Below are positions 8,309 to 17,137 of a DNA stretch of 51,988 bases, piece after piece. Position 1 is the stretch's first letter. Every line of letters begins with the position of its first letter. Source of the DNA: Prevotella sp. (GTDB taxonomy: Bacteria > Bacteroidota > Bacteroidia > Bacteroidales > Bacteroidaceae); NCBI GenBank assembly GCA_017445845.1, contig JAFSRY010000031.1, positions 1 to 51,988 on the forward strand, in the 5' to 3' direction. The translations under genes were made by a program, and so were the position numbers. The notes under the pieces were generated by a model. It had not been told where the DNA came from, searched no databases, and worked only from the letters and a program-made list of their open reading frames with translations.

Positions 8309-9259
8309 ATGGGATTATTCGGACTATTTAGCAAGAAAAAGAAGGAGACTCTTGACCAGGGACTGGAAAAGACCAAGCAGAATGTCTTTGAGAAACTGAC
8401 CCGTGCTGTTGCCGGTAAGTCAAAGGTCGATGATGATGTTCTTGACAATTTGGAAGAAGTGCTCATCACAAGTGATGTTGGTGTCGAGACGACGTTGAAG
8501 ATCATTGAACGTATTGAGGAACGTGTGGCCCGTGACAAATATGTCTCCACGTCAGAACTCAATCAGATTCTCCGTGATGAGATTGCAGCATTGCTTTCCG
8601 AGAATAATACGACAGATAATGAACAGTGGGACCTTCCCACTGACCATCGTCCCTATGTCATTCTTGTGGTCGGTGTGAATGGAGTCGGAAAGACGACAAC
8701 CATCGGCAAGCTTGCCTGGCAGTTTAAGCAGGCAGGAAAGAAAGTCTATCTCGGCGCTGCCGACACCTTTCGCGCCGCTGCCGTTGAGCAGATTTGTATC
8801 TGGGGCGAGAGGGTAGGAGTGCCTGTCGTCAAACAGCAGATGGGCAGCGACCCCGCTTCCGTAGCATTCGATACGCTACAGTCAGCAAAAGCCAACGACG
8901 CTGATGTCGTTATTATCGATACTGCCGGCCGCTTGCATAATAAGGTCGGCCTGATGAATGAGCTGAAGAAGATTAAGGATGTTATGAAGAAAGTGCTGCC
9001 CGAAGCTCCTGACGAAGTGCTCCTTGTACTTGACGGCTCAACCGGACAGAATGCTTTTGAGCAGGCCAAACAGTTCTCTGCCGTCACCCAGATTACGTCG
9101 CTTGCCATTACCAAACTCGATGGCACTGCCAAGGGGGGCGTTGTTATTGGCATCAGCGACCAGCTGAAGGTTCCCGTTAAATACATCGGATTAGGTGAAG
9201 GGATGGAAGACCTTCAGCTTTTCAACCGCCGTGAATTTGTAGACTCGCTATTTTCATGA
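8309..9259 (+). CDS. ftsY: Signal recognition particle receptor FtsY
   Basis: A 316-residue SRP receptor GTPase that docks ribosome-nascent chain complexes at the membrane. The N domain (four-helix) spans about residues 15-95. The G domain has the P-loop GVNGVGKTT near residue 120, the DTFRAAAVEQ insertion-box segment, DTAGR, and TKLDGTAKGG. The long acidic A domain of E. coli FtsY is missing, as is normal in this phylum; the start MGLFGLFSKKKKE could make an amphipathic membrane anchor. The stop overlaps the rimO start by four bases (ATGA). Confidence 0.96.
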   Translation: MGLFGLFSKKKKETLDQGLEKTKQNVFEKLTRAVAGKSKVDDDVLDNLEEVLITSDVGVETTLKIIERIEERVARDKYVSTSELNQILRDEIAALLSENNTTDNEQWDLPTDHRPYVILVVGVNGVGKTTTIGKLAWQFKQAGKKVYLGAADTFRAAAVEQICIWGERVGVPVVKQQMGSDPASVAFDTLQSAKANDADVVIIDTAGRLHNKVGLMNELKKIKDVMKKVLPEAPDEVLLVLDGSTGQNAFEQAKQFSAVTQITSLAITKLDGTAKGGVVIGISDQLKVPVKYIGLGEGMEDLQLFNRREFVDSLFS

Positions 9260-10566
9260 AACAGCACACTGTTGACATCATCACATTGGGATGTTCAAAA
9301 AACCTTGTTGACAGTGAACACCTGATGGGATTGCTTGAGGCGCATGGCTTCCATTGTACCCACGATGCCCGCCATCCTCAAGGCGACATCGCCGTTATCA
9401 ACACCTGCGGATTCATTGCCGATGCCAAGGAAGAGAGTGTCAATACCATTCTCGAATTTGCTGAAGCCAAGCGTGCCGGACGACTTCGCCGCCTTTATGT
9501 AATGGGCTGTTTGTCAGAGCGCTATCTCACCGACCTTGAAGAAGAACTGCCGGAGGTGGATCGCTATTTCGGAAAGTTCAATTATCGCGAACTTCTGAAA
9601 GAGTTGGTGAAGGATGCCCGCCTGTCACCCGCCGACCATCGCCTGCGTCATGTGACCACACCCGGTCATTATGCCTATATAAAAATCAGTGAAGGCTGCG
9701 ACCGCCATTGTGCCTACTGTGCTATCCCTCTTATCACGGGAAAGCATGTCAGCCGACCTATGGATGAAATCCTCGGCGAGGTTCGCGACCTTGTCGGTCA
9801 GGGTGTCAAGGAGTTTCAGGTGATAGCACAGGAGCTCACTTATTACGGGCGTGACTTCGACGGCAAGGAGCACATCACTGAACTCATCAGCCGAATGGCT
9901 GACATCGAGGGTGTTCAATGGATACGACTGCATTATGCCTATCCTAATCAGTTCCCGCTCTCCCTGCTCGATGTCATTCGTGAGCGTCCCAATGTCTGCA
10001 AGTATCTTGACATAGCCCTGCAGCACATCACCGACCACATGCTTCAACGGATGCTTCGCCATGTGACAAAAGAGGATACGCTCGAACTCATTAAGACCAT
10101 TCGCCAACGAGTGCCCGGCATTCATCTGCGTACGACATTGATGGTCGGCTTCCCGGGCGAGACGGAGGAAGACTTTGAGGAACTCCTTCAGTTTGTCCGC
10201 GAAGCGCGCTTCGAGCGGATGGGAGCCTTTGCCTATTCAGAAGAAGACGGCACCTACAGTGCCCGACATTACGAGGATGATGTGCCGGCAGAGGTGAAGC
10301 AGCGGCGCCTTGACCGGTTGATGTCTTTGCAGCAGGAAATCAGTGCCGAGGTGGAAGCCGAAAAGGTTGGCCAGGTGATGCCGGTCATCATCGACCGCCG
10401 TGAGGGTGACTATTATGTCGGTCGTACCGAGTTCTGTTCGCCCGAAGTAGACCCAGAGGTGCTCATTCCAGTCACCGGCCGGCAGTTGCGACGAGGGCAT
10501 ATCTATCAAGTAGAAATCACTCATTCAGAAGAATTCGACCTTTATGGCCGTGTTCTAAAAGCATAA
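9256..10566 (+). CDS. rimO: Ribosomal protein S12 methylthiotransferase RimO
   Basis: A 436-residue radical SAM enzyme that adds a methylthio group to an Asp of ribosomal protein S12. Three Cys in the N-terminal MTTase domain (LGCSKN, NTCGF, MGCLSE) bind one iron-sulfur cluster. The radical SAM motif CDRHCAYC near residue 145 binds the other. The C-terminal part (after about 370) fits a TRAM domain. RimO rather than MiaB is indicated by the ILGCSKN-type start and by its place next to ftsY, a Bacteroidota arrangement. Its start overlaps the ftsY stop. Confidence 0.95.
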   Translation: MKQHTVDIITLGCSKNLVDSEHLMGLLEAHGFHCTHDARHPQGDIAVINTCGFIADAKEESVNTILEFAEAKRAGRLRRLYVMGCLSERYLTDLEEELPEVDRYFGKFNYRELLKELVKDARLSPADHRLRHVTTPGHYAYIKISEGCDRHCAYCAIPLITGKHVSRPMDEILGEVRDLVGQGVKEFQVIAQELTYYGRDFDGKEHITELISRMADIEGVQWIRLHYAYPNQFPLSLLDVIRERPNVCKYLDIALQHITDHMLQRMLRHVTKEDTLELIKTIRQRVPGIHLRTTLMVGFPGETEEDFEELLQFVREARFERMGAFAYSEEDGTYSARHYEDDVPAEVKQRRLDRLMSLQQEISAEVEAEKVGQVMPVIIDRREGDYYVGRTEFCSPEVDPEVLIPVTGRQLRRGHIYQVEITHSEEFDLYGRVLKA

Positions 10567-10573
10567 GAGAGAC

Positions 10574-10867
10574 ATGAACAATAAAGAATTTATAGCCGAA
10601 CTTGCTCATCGTACGGGTTATAGCCGTACGGTGGCACAAGATTTTGTCCGCACGGCGATTGATGTGATGGCCGAGAGCTTCGACGAAGGAGAAAGTGTCA
10701 ACCTCACCTCCTTCGGCACCTTCGAAGTGAAGAAGCGCCTTGAGCGCATCGTCGTCAATCCTTCGACAGGTCAAAGAATGCTGGTCCCACCGAAACTCGT
10801 GTTGGGTTTCCGTCCGTCATCGGGTATCAAAGAAAAACTGAAAGGGAAAGGCAATGAAGACAATTAG
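10574..10867 (+). CDS. HU-family DNA-binding protein
   Basis: A 97-residue HU/IHF-type protein. The N-terminal helices (NKEFIAELAHRTGYSRT), the central VNLTSFGTFEVKKRLER and the beta-arm VNPSTGQRM fit the family, which bends or compacts DNA as dimers. It lies seven bases after rimO. Its stop overlaps the next HU-like gene by 14 bases, so the two HU domains are made together and might form heterodimers. Confidence 0.9.
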   Translation: MNNKEFIAELAHRTGYSRTVAQDFVRTAIDVMAESFDEGESVNLTSFGTFEVKKRLERIVVNPSTGQRMLVPPKLVLGFRPSSGIKEKLKGKGNEDN

Positions 10868-12092
10868 GACTACCGACATCGCGCGTGTCATTGCTGAACG
10901 TTATGACATTGAGCTTCGCGAAGCTATAGCCTTTGTGAATGCAATGGTCGACGTGATGAATGATGCCCTGCATTATGAAAAACTGGTAAAGGTCAAAGGT
11001 CTCGGTACTTTTAAGGTAACCACTGTCGGTTCGCGCGAGAGTGTCGATGTGACGACCGGCGAGCGCATCAATATTGAGGCGCGTGACAAAATCAGTTTCA
11101 CTCCCGATGCTACTTTGCGTGACCGGGTCAATGCTCCGTTCTCTCAATTCGAAACGGTTGTCGTCAATGAAGGTGTGGACTTTAGTGAGATAGACGCCCA
11201 GTATCAGCCAGAGGATGAAAATGACGAAGTTGAGTACGAGCAGAAAGAGCCTCTTCAGGAATCGGTTATGATAGCCCCATTGGTAACAGAACAAAGGGTA
11301 GAGGAACCTGTAGAGGCAGAAGACCCTCAGCCGGTGGAGACTTCTCCCGTTGAGGAGTTACCTGTCGTGGAAGAGGAAAAAATGGATGAGCCGGAACAGC
11401 CTGTTCCTTCGCAAGAGGACGCAACGGAAAACAAGGAGACACCGAGAGTGGAGCCGGCAGCTGCTGTTATACCGGTAGAGTCAGAAGAACTTCAGCAACT
11501 TCGTCGCCGGTTGGATGAGTTGTTAGATCAGCGTTCTGAAGATCAAGAAACCTTCCGTCGTGATCGCCGCATGTTCCATTGGCTGATTGGCAGTATGATC
11601 GTTCTGCTGTTAATTTGTCTTGGTCTCTTGTTGTATTTATATTGGTCGGGGCGCATCGTTACACATGTAAAGGGCTATGAACAGCCGGCTCCGTCGGCAG
11701 TTGTCGCTGAACCCGTAGAGTCAGTCCTGCCTGACACCACCGAGCTACTTCCTGATACCTTGCAAACGGCAGAAGTAGAAACCGAAGCCGAAGCAGAGGC
11801 TGAGCAAGTAGCTGAGCAGGCAGCGGAACCAGAACTGACAGCGAAAGCCGAGCCGGCCTCCGAGTATGATGCCGATCCGCGCATACGTCTGGGCGCCTAT
11901 CGCATCGTCGGCATCGACCATCAGGTGACGGTTGTCCGCGGACAGACCTTCAAGATGATCAGCAAAGCCCATCTTGGCGAAGGCATGGAGTGCTACATGG
12001 AAGCGGTCAATCCAGGTGTCAAATCGGTGAAAGAAGGCGATGTCCTGAACATTCCGAAACTGGAACTGAAGAAGCGGACTGCCAACAAGTAA
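10854..12092 (+). CDS. Membrane-anchored HU-like protein with C-terminal LysM-like domain
   Basis: A 412-residue protein with an unusual plan. Residues 1-95 form an HU/IHF-type domain (KLVKVKGLGTFKV and VDVTTGERINIEARDKI). Residues 100-235 are an acidic Pro/Glu-rich linker ending in a short charged coiled-coil-like stretch. Residues 241-264 are a strong membrane helix (LIGSMIVLLLICLGLLLYLY). Residues 265-340 are Ala/Glu-rich. Residues 345-405 look LysM-like (YRIV, VVRGQTFKMISKAHLG, VNPG, VKEGDVLNIP). If the DNA-binding part is cytoplasmic, the LysM-like end faces the periplasm and could touch peptidoglycan. It overlaps the preceding HU gene by 14 bases. Domain calls are by eye. Confidence 0.8.
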   Translation: MKTIRTTDIARVIAERYDIELREAIAFVNAMVDVMNDALHYEKLVKVKGLGTFKVTTVGSRESVDVTTGERINIEARDKISFTPDATLRDRVNAPFSQFETVVVNEGVDFSEIDAQYQPEDENDEVEYEQKEPLQESVMIAPLVTEQRVEEPVEAEDPQPVETSPVEELPVVEEEKMDEPEQPVPSQEDATENKETPRVEPAAAVIPVESEELQQLRRRLDELLDQRSEDQETFRRDRRMFHWLIGSMIVLLLICLGLLLYLYWSGRIVTHVKGYEQPAPSAVVAEPVESVLPDTTELLPDTLQTAEVETEAEAEAEQVAEQAAEPELTAKAEPASEYDADPRIRLGAYRIVGIDHQVTVVRGQTFKMISKAHLGEGMECYMEAVNPGVKSVKEGDVLNIPKLELKKRTANK

Positions 12093-12336
12093 CTGTGCGA
12101 AGGCATGTCTGGCTCTCTTTTTGAGCAAAAAATGGCAAAGAGTTGAAAGTCAGATAGTTATGTCTTTTTATGGTGATAACTTTTAGTCGACACCATTAAC
12201 AGTGCTTGGTAAGCCTCTTATCAGTGACATGTAAGCCTGTTATCTCATACAGGTAATCGTCTTTCCAACCATTGATAAGGATGGCGATACTTTTCATCGG
12301 CAATTTCGAAGCTTTTTTTCGGAGATAGATATCAAC

Positions 12337-12371
12337 AGAGAGGGGATGCGGCCAGTCCGCATCCCCTCTCT
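12337..12371. repeat. Perfect 15-bp inverted repeat hairpin
   Basis: Bases 12337-12351 pair without mismatch with 12357-12371 around a CCAGT loop (stem AGAGAGGGGATGCGG). No T run follows on either strand, so a classical intrinsic terminator is doubtful. Confidence 0.75.
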
Positions 12372-12411
12372 TTCGGCGTATGCTATGGGTGTCAATCCCG
12401 TTCCGAAAGGG

Positions 12412-12452
12412 CACATAAAAAGGAAACCCTCAGTGGGTCTCCTTTTTGTGTG
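12412..12452. terminator. Bidirectional terminator of the S9 peptidase gene
   Basis: Bases 12412-12429 pair with 12435-12452 at 16 of 18 positions around the loop TCAGT. The arms end in an A run and a T run, so it can work on both strands. It lies 20 bases past the S9 peptidase stop. Confidence 0.8.
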
Positions 12453-12471
12453 TCGTGTTAAAAGGCTGTCG

Positions 12472-14637
12472 TTATTCTTTCAGCCAGCGGTCGAGCCAGT
12501 TGAAGTAGGTACGCTGCCACAGAATACCATTCTGTGGTTTCAGCACCCAGTGGTTTTCGTCAGGGAAGATGAGCAGTTGGGCTTCGATGCCACGCAGACG
12601 GGCGGCATTGAAGGCTCCCATGCCCTGGTTGGCGTTGATGCGATAGTCCTTCTCGCCGTGGATGCAGAGGATGGGAGTGTCCCACTTGTCGACGAAACGA
12701 TGAGGCGAGTTGTCGTATGTCCGCTTTGCATTCTCCGTCTGGTCCTTGTTCCAATAGGCATCATCGTATTCCCAGTTAGAGAACCACACCTCTTCAGTGT
12801 CTGTATACATCGATTCGAGGTTAAAGGCACCGTCGTGAGCAATGAAGCACTTGAAGCGTTTGTCGTGATGACCTGCAAGGTAGTAGACTGAGAAACCTCC
12901 GAAGGAGGCTCCGACACAGCCCATTCGGTCCTTGTCTACGAATGGCAGGTTATTGGCTGCATCGTCGATGGCCGACAGATAGTCTTTCATGCACTGACCG
13001 GTCCAGTCGCCGGAGATTTCTTCAAGCCACTCCTGTCCGAAGCCGGGCAGACCACGACGGTTCGGGGCGATGACGACATAGCCGTGGGCAGCCATAATCA
13101 TGAAGTTCCAGCGATAGGACCAGAACTGGGAGACCGGGCTCTGCGGACCACCTTCGCAGAAGAGCAAGGTGGGGTACTTCTTGTTCGCATCGAAGTGAGG
13201 CGGGAGGATGATCCAATAGAGCATGTCCTTGCCGTCTGTTGTCTTCACCCATCGTTGCTGCACCTTTCCGCGTGTCAGCTGGTCGAAGATGTGTTTGTTC
13301 TCAAAGGTAATCTGTTCAACCTTTGTCTTCTCTGTATTCTTGATGTTGGGTGTTACGACATAGAGGTCGGCGGCGTGCATGAAGTCGTGACGTTCCATGA
13401 GTAACTGCTTGTTGCCCAGCATCTGGAGAGAACCGAAGTCGGCCCAGTCGTTGGTGAGTTGTGTGACTTCTCCATCGAGGTTGGTGGCGTAGAGGTTTTC
13501 TGTGGCGTGCCAGACACCGATGAAATAGAGGGTCTTAGAGTCGGGAGCCCAGCAGAAGTCGTCGACATTCGAGTCGAAAGACTCAGTGACATATTGTTTC
13601 TTGAAGGTCTGTAGGTCGCAGACGCAGAGACGTTGCCGGTCGGCTTCATAGCCGTCACGTTCCATCGACAGCCAAGCCACATAGCGACCGTCGGGCGAGA
13701 ACTTAGGGTTCTGGTCGTAACCGACATTGTTCTTGAGGTTTTCGGGGGCATTAACTTCCTGATACTTCATCGTCTTCGTCGGATCAACGTTGACTTTCTT
13801 GTAGTCGGCGGTCTTGCAGAGGTTGAAGTATTGGTTGCCTTCGTTGGCGGTATCATAGAGGAAGATGTCAGAGTCGGTCGAAATGGCATAGTCTACACCC
13901 GTCTTCATTCTGCATGTGAAGGCAATCTTTTTCGAGTCGATGCTCCAAGCCAGCTGTTCAATGCCACCGAACGGTTCCATCGGACATTCGTAGGGCAGAC
14001 CCTTCAGGATGTCTCTTGTCTCGCCGATGCCATTGGCCGTGACTTCGGCAACGAAGGGATGCTGGATGCTCTCTACATAGTGGTCCCAATGACGATACAT
14101 CAGGTCGGTCACCAGTCGGCCTGTTGCCAATGGCAGGTCTTTCGGGTTTTCCTTGATACTCTCGTGAAAGGGGATGCTTTCGATGATGATGACCTTCGTG
14201 CGGTCGGGCGAGAAGCGGAAACCCTCTACCTTTCCGTCGGTCTTCGACAGCTGTCGGCGATTGGTGCCGTCGGCATTCATAGTCCATATCTCGCCGCCAC
14301 GGGCAAAGGCAATCGTGTTCTTGTCCAGCCACGTCGGGTCCGTTTCGTTGTCGGCCGTCGTCGTCAGTTGCACTTGGTTTTTCCCATTGGCATCAATGAC
14401 GAAAAGCATCTGATGGCTTTTGTTCTTTTCAACACTGTAGTATGCCACCTGATATACTATCTTCTTACCGTCGGGCGAAGCCTCGTAGGTGCCGATGCGT
14501 CCCATGGCCCACAATGCTTCCGGTGTCATGAGGTCACTCCTCAGTTGGATGTTGTTTTTACTAATCATTGTCTGTGCCTTGATGCAGTTCGTCATAGTCA
14601 TCAGACCTATGACAAACAGTAGAGTTATCTTTTTCAT
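12472..14637 (-). CDS. Secreted S9-family (prolyl oligopeptidase/acylaminoacyl peptidase-like) peptidase
   Basis: A 721-residue exported serine peptidase. The start is ATG 14637, giving signal peptide MKKITLLFVIGLMTMTNCIKAQ; a longer frame from TTG 14664 would run into the promoter. Residues about 30-430 form a WD40-like beta-propeller with repeated SPDG-type motifs (EASPDGKKI, KFSPDGRYV). The C-terminal alpha/beta hydrolase domain has the nucleophile motif GASFGG (Ser about 578), Asp about 664 in GEKDYRI and His about 696 in DENHW. A role in peptide uptake in the periplasm is inferred. Confidence 0.92.
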   Translation of the reverse strand: MKKITLLFVIGLMTMTNCIKAQTMISKNNIQLRSDLMTPEALWAMGRIGTYEASPDGKKIVYQVAYYSVEKNKSHQMLFVIDANGKNQVQLTTTADNETDPTWLDKNTIAFARGGEIWTMNADGTNRRQLSKTDGKVEGFRFSPDRTKVIIIESIPFHESIKENPKDLPLATGRLVTDLMYRHWDHYVESIQHPFVAEVTANGIGETRDILKGLPYECPMEPFGGIEQLAWSIDSKKIAFTCRMKTGVDYAISTDSDIFLYDTANEGNQYFNLCKTADYKKVNVDPTKTMKYQEVNAPENLKNNVGYDQNPKFSPDGRYVAWLSMERDGYEADRQRLCVCDLQTFKKQYVTESFDSNVDDFCWAPDSKTLYFIGVWHATENLYATNLDGEVTQLTNDWADFGSLQMLGNKQLLMERHDFMHAADLYVVTPNIKNTEKTKVEQITFENKHIFDQLTRGKVQQRWVKTTDGKDMLYWIILPPHFDANKKYPTLLFCEGGPQSPVSQFWSYRWNFMIMAAHGYVVIAPNRRGLPGFGQEWLEEISGDWTGQCMKDYLSAIDDAANNLPFVDKDRMGCVGASFGGFSVYYLAGHHDKRFKCFIAHDGAFNLESMYTDTEEVWFSNWEYDDAYWNKDQTENAKRTYDNSPHRFVDKWDTPILCIHGEKDYRINANQGMGAFNAARLRGIEAQLLIFPDENHWVLKPQNGILWQRTYFNWLDRWLKE

Positions 14638-14661
14638 CTCAATCTGGTTTATTATGGGGGA

Positions 14662-14669
14662 CAAAGTTA
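14662..14669 (-). promoter_or_regulatory. TAnnTTTG promoter of the S9 peptidase gene
   Basis: On the minus strand TAACTTTG lies 24 bases upstream of the ATG at 14637. Confidence 0.7.
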
Positions 14670-15009
14670 CAAAAAAAGTCTGTAACGAAAGACGGATTTT
14701 GGAGAATTAACGCAGAAAGCACGTAAATATAGGGCAAGACGGGGAAAAACGAGGAAGTTCAGTTTTAGGCTGAATGCATATTTGGGAGGAATAAAGAAGT
14801 AGTTAGGTTTCTTATCCGTAACCCGTGAGACGGTTTTGAGAGCCTGTTAAACTTCGTTAATCGGACAGGCGAGATGGGACATAACGACGCACCTCTCACC
14901 ACCCGTTTCTGATTCCGCAAACTGCTATATTTTGCATAGCGACAGAACCAGGAAAAGATAGTAGTTTTGCAGCCGGAATTTAAAAACGAGCAAGAAGGGA
15001 GGCGTCCCT
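14670..15009. other. Spacer without recognisable gene
   Basis: Open frames here are short and have no protein-like composition that I can recognise. The stretch may be further debris of the AraC-type gene that follows on the minus strand. Confidence 0.4.
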
Positions 15010-15297
15010 TCACACCCTATACCGCCCTGCATCGCCCTTCTGCCTCAACGCCATGCGCCGTTCCGTGGGTGTCTGCTTGCGTTCCCGACGGATGACGACA
15101 CAGAAGTTTGTGTGCGAGCCGAGACCCGAACGACGAGCCACCTCCGCAAGCGGCAGGTCGGTGTAGCGCAGCAGGTCGTCGGCCAGCCGCAACTGGTAGG
15201 CCATGCGGAAGTCTGGCCCCGACATGCCCGTCACCCTCTCCTTTGCCAAATTTGTTGCTTCCGCGCCATATATCAGCCTCCGCTGCGCCCTCTGCAT
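15010..15297 (-). pseudogene. AraC-family regulator remnant (C-terminal helix-turn-helix)
   Basis: An open frame of 95 codons whose middle reads LRLADDLLRYTDLPLAEVARRSGLG and later SHTNFCVVIRRERKQTP. This fits the AraC/XylS helix-turn-helix pair, where usual versions read LLR.TD.SI.EVA..CGF.S.. and F.R.F+...G.TP. No ligand-binding or response-regulator part precedes it: upstream on the minus strand no continuing frame is recognisable, and no promoter is visible. It is therefore called a truncated remnant. The Arg-rich tail after the second helix also departs from the family. Confidence 0.5.
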
Positions 15298-15511
15298 CGC
15301 TTCCGAACGACCAAGTAGCTACCTCTTTGCACTCAGCGTTCCATCTTTTCTATGAAGATACCATCTCTCCACACTCCGCGACATCATCATATCGCATAAC
15401 AATCGCCTCAAAACCTCCAAATTCTTCCGTCCCATCCACGTCAGGCCCTCAAAATCTTATCTTTTTTTGATTTTTTACAGCATCCTTGCATCATAATTTC
15501 CGGAAAAGTTG

Positions 15512-15519
15512 TATCTTTG
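15512..15519 (+). promoter_or_regulatory. Orphan TAnnTTTG promoter-like site
   Basis: TATCTTTG on the + strand, preceded by AT-rich DNA. No convincing gene starts behind it; the nearest + strand gene is at 15944. It may be a leftover of a decayed gene or may drive an untranslated RNA. Confidence 0.4.
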
Positions 15520-15581
15520 CATCGCTTTACTCACGCCAGGCCGACTTCGCAAGATTTCGGTGCGGCTACAGGGAGGGAGTA

Positions 15582-15788
15582 CTACATATTGAGAAAAGTG
15601 TTTGCTAACGCTTTGTTTTTGGTTGTCTTGAACGTCGGAACTTCAGAACACAAATCAAGAGCAATGCAGAGGTAGATGCTACGGGTAGGTACTATATATG
15701 CTGTCCCGTCCGGTGTGCCGACGGCTATCCATGCCGTCATGCACACCTTTATGGGGCGCAAAGTATATACCAACGGCGTGGGTATCAA
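15582..15788 (-). pseudogene. Possible IS3-type transposase fragment
   Basis: A 68-codon open frame containing the stretch TAYIVPTRSIYLCIALDLCSE. This loosely resembles the first strand region of IS3-family integrase cores (TDITYIPT..GYLYLCIVLDLFSR, where the first catalytic Asp lies). The Asp of that motif is not preserved, and neither end of an element is seen. Low confidence; a random open frame is possible. Confidence 0.25.
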
Positions 15789-15943
15789 GTCTGTTTGTTT
15801 ATTTGTGAGGTTTCCGACGACCTAAAGACGACGAACGAGCAGAGGCCAGATACCCCGCTTTCTTTTTGTGTGGTTCATGGTAACTTAATTAAACCAACAA
15901 GCCTGGCTCTGGGTGTCTGACGGGCACAACTTTTCAGTGTACA

Positions 15944-16399
15944 ATGAAAAAGTTATCATCCCTCACGGCCATTTGCGCAGGCCTGCTCCTGGCGAGCTTC
16001 ACAAGTTGCGCAACGTATCAGAAAGAGGCTGCCATCATGAGCCTCGGCAACAACAACATCAACACCTACGTTGAGGCTGACCTTGACTATGCCAACGCAA
16101 AGAAGGTGCAGGCTTCCGTGAACACGGCCACACTGTTTGGTTTCATCCAGTTGGAGCGCAACGGCAACAAGACTCTGAAGAGTGCCAACCGCTACAAAGG
16201 ATTGTCGAAGCGCGAGGCACAGGCTCTGTACCGCGCCAAGGAGAATGCCGACGTGGACATTATTCTTGAGCCGGAATTTGAGACAGAGAAGCACAGCTGG
16301 TTCTTTGGTGCCTATCGCACTTCCACAACGAAGGTTAAGGGCTGGGGCGTAAACATCAAGGGTATCCAGAAAGACCAGCACGGAGTCCCCAATCGTTAA
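15944..16399 (+). CDS. Small lipoprotein of unknown function
   Basis: A 151-residue protein with a lipoprotein signal: MKKLSSLTAICAGLLLASFTSC, Cys at residue 22. The mature part has many Asn and aromatic residues and ends in a VKGWGVNIKGIQKD segment. I do not recognise the family. It may be anchored to the outer or inner membrane. It lies 70 bases before a second secreted protein gene on the same strand, so the two could form a unit. Confidence 0.75.
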   Translation: MKKLSSLTAICAGLLLASFTSCATYQKEAAIMSLGNNNINTYVEADLDYANAKKVQASVNTATLFGFIQLERNGNKTLKSANRYKGLSKREAQALYRAKENADVDIILEPEFETEKHSWFFGAYRTSTTKVKGWGVNIKGIQKDQHGVPNR

Positions 16400-16469
16400 A
16401 TGATGATGCGTCCCTGTCTGCTTTATACTCAAAACAGACAGGGAACATCTATTTTATGACATACGCCTT

Positions 16470-17051
16470 ATGATAGGAAGGTTATTCGGAACAATCATTG
16501 CCTTCGCTCTTGCACTCACGTCTCAGGCACAGGTGAAAGGGCAAGACTATACGGTGGATGAAAACGGCGACGTGGTTGTTGTAAAGGTAGTCGAAGGACT
16601 TGCGCTTCAGCGACATGAAATTTATATCGCCGCACTGAAGTATTTGGAAAATGCTTACAAGGATACGAAGTATAAGATTGTCATCAACTCTCCAGAGAAT
16701 GGGGTCGTGGCAGGTGAGGGAGAATATCTTCAGTTTCATGAGGACAGGATTTTCCCCTCTTCGTATTTCCTGAATGCTCCAATTACGCTTCGTGTAGAGG
16801 CGAAAGACGGAAGGGCCAGAATCTCTGTCATTCTGAGCTATTACACGGGTAAACGCTCAAACATCAACACAAGTGAAGATATTCACGACCGCATTAGCGA
16901 GTTCCAACCTGTCAATGAACGCCAAACAGAACGCCGCAAATTATACAATGCGGCTTTTCCTGTTTTGTTTCAGAAAGCCCAAAAGACGCTGAATGAAGTG
17001 GAAGAAGTCTTAAAGTCTACACGTTCTTCTGTTCCTGATACGGACTGGTGA
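16470..17051 (+). CDS. DUF4468-like secreted protein
   Basis: A 193-residue protein with signal peptide (MIGRLFGTIIAFALALTSQAQ). After it come KVVEGLALQRHEIYIAALKY, NSPENGVVAGEGEY and RVEAKDGRARISV. The pattern of a short helix, a strand carrying VAGEGEY, then VEAKDGR.R fits DUF4468, a Bacteroidota family with a TBP-like fold of unknown role. The C-terminal 40 residues are charged and helical. It lies just after the lipoprotein gene, and a hairpin terminator follows. Confidence 0.72.
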   Translation: MIGRLFGTIIAFALALTSQAQVKGQDYTVDENGDVVVVKVVEGLALQRHEIYIAALKYLENAYKDTKYKIVINSPENGVVAGEGEYLQFHEDRIFPSSYFLNAPITLRVEAKDGRARISVILSYYTGKRSNINTSEDIHDRISEFQPVNERQTERRKLYNAAFPVLFQKAQKTLNEVEEVLKSTRSSVPDTDW

Positions 17052-17068
17052 GAACACCTTTTAATAAT

Positions 17069-17117
17069 AGAGCGGGAACCCGCGCCGACATCCTCGGCCT
17101 CGGTTTCCCGCTCTTTG
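17069..17117 (+). terminator. Two-part hairpin, likely terminator
   Basis: AGAGCGGGAACC at 17069-17080 pairs, with one bulge, with GGTTTCCCGCTCT at 17102-17114. Inside it GCCGA and TCGGC (about 17084-17098) form a second small hairpin. TTTGTTT follows. A partly decayed copy of the same element lies at 18044. Confidence 0.7.
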
Positions 17118-17137
17118 TTTCTCCACATCATTATATT

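Larger units (their letters stand above)
12093..12471. other. Convergent spacer with two hairpins
   Basis: The stretch lies between the membrane HU gene (+) and the S9 peptidase gene (-). It has no plausible gene. It holds the perfect 15-bp hairpin at 12337 and the terminator at 12412, listed separately. Confidence 0.6.

Noticed and set aside
13633-14622. 329-codon open frame on the + strand
   Set aside because: It is the antisense shadow of the S9 peptidase gene and has no recognisable family or promoter.
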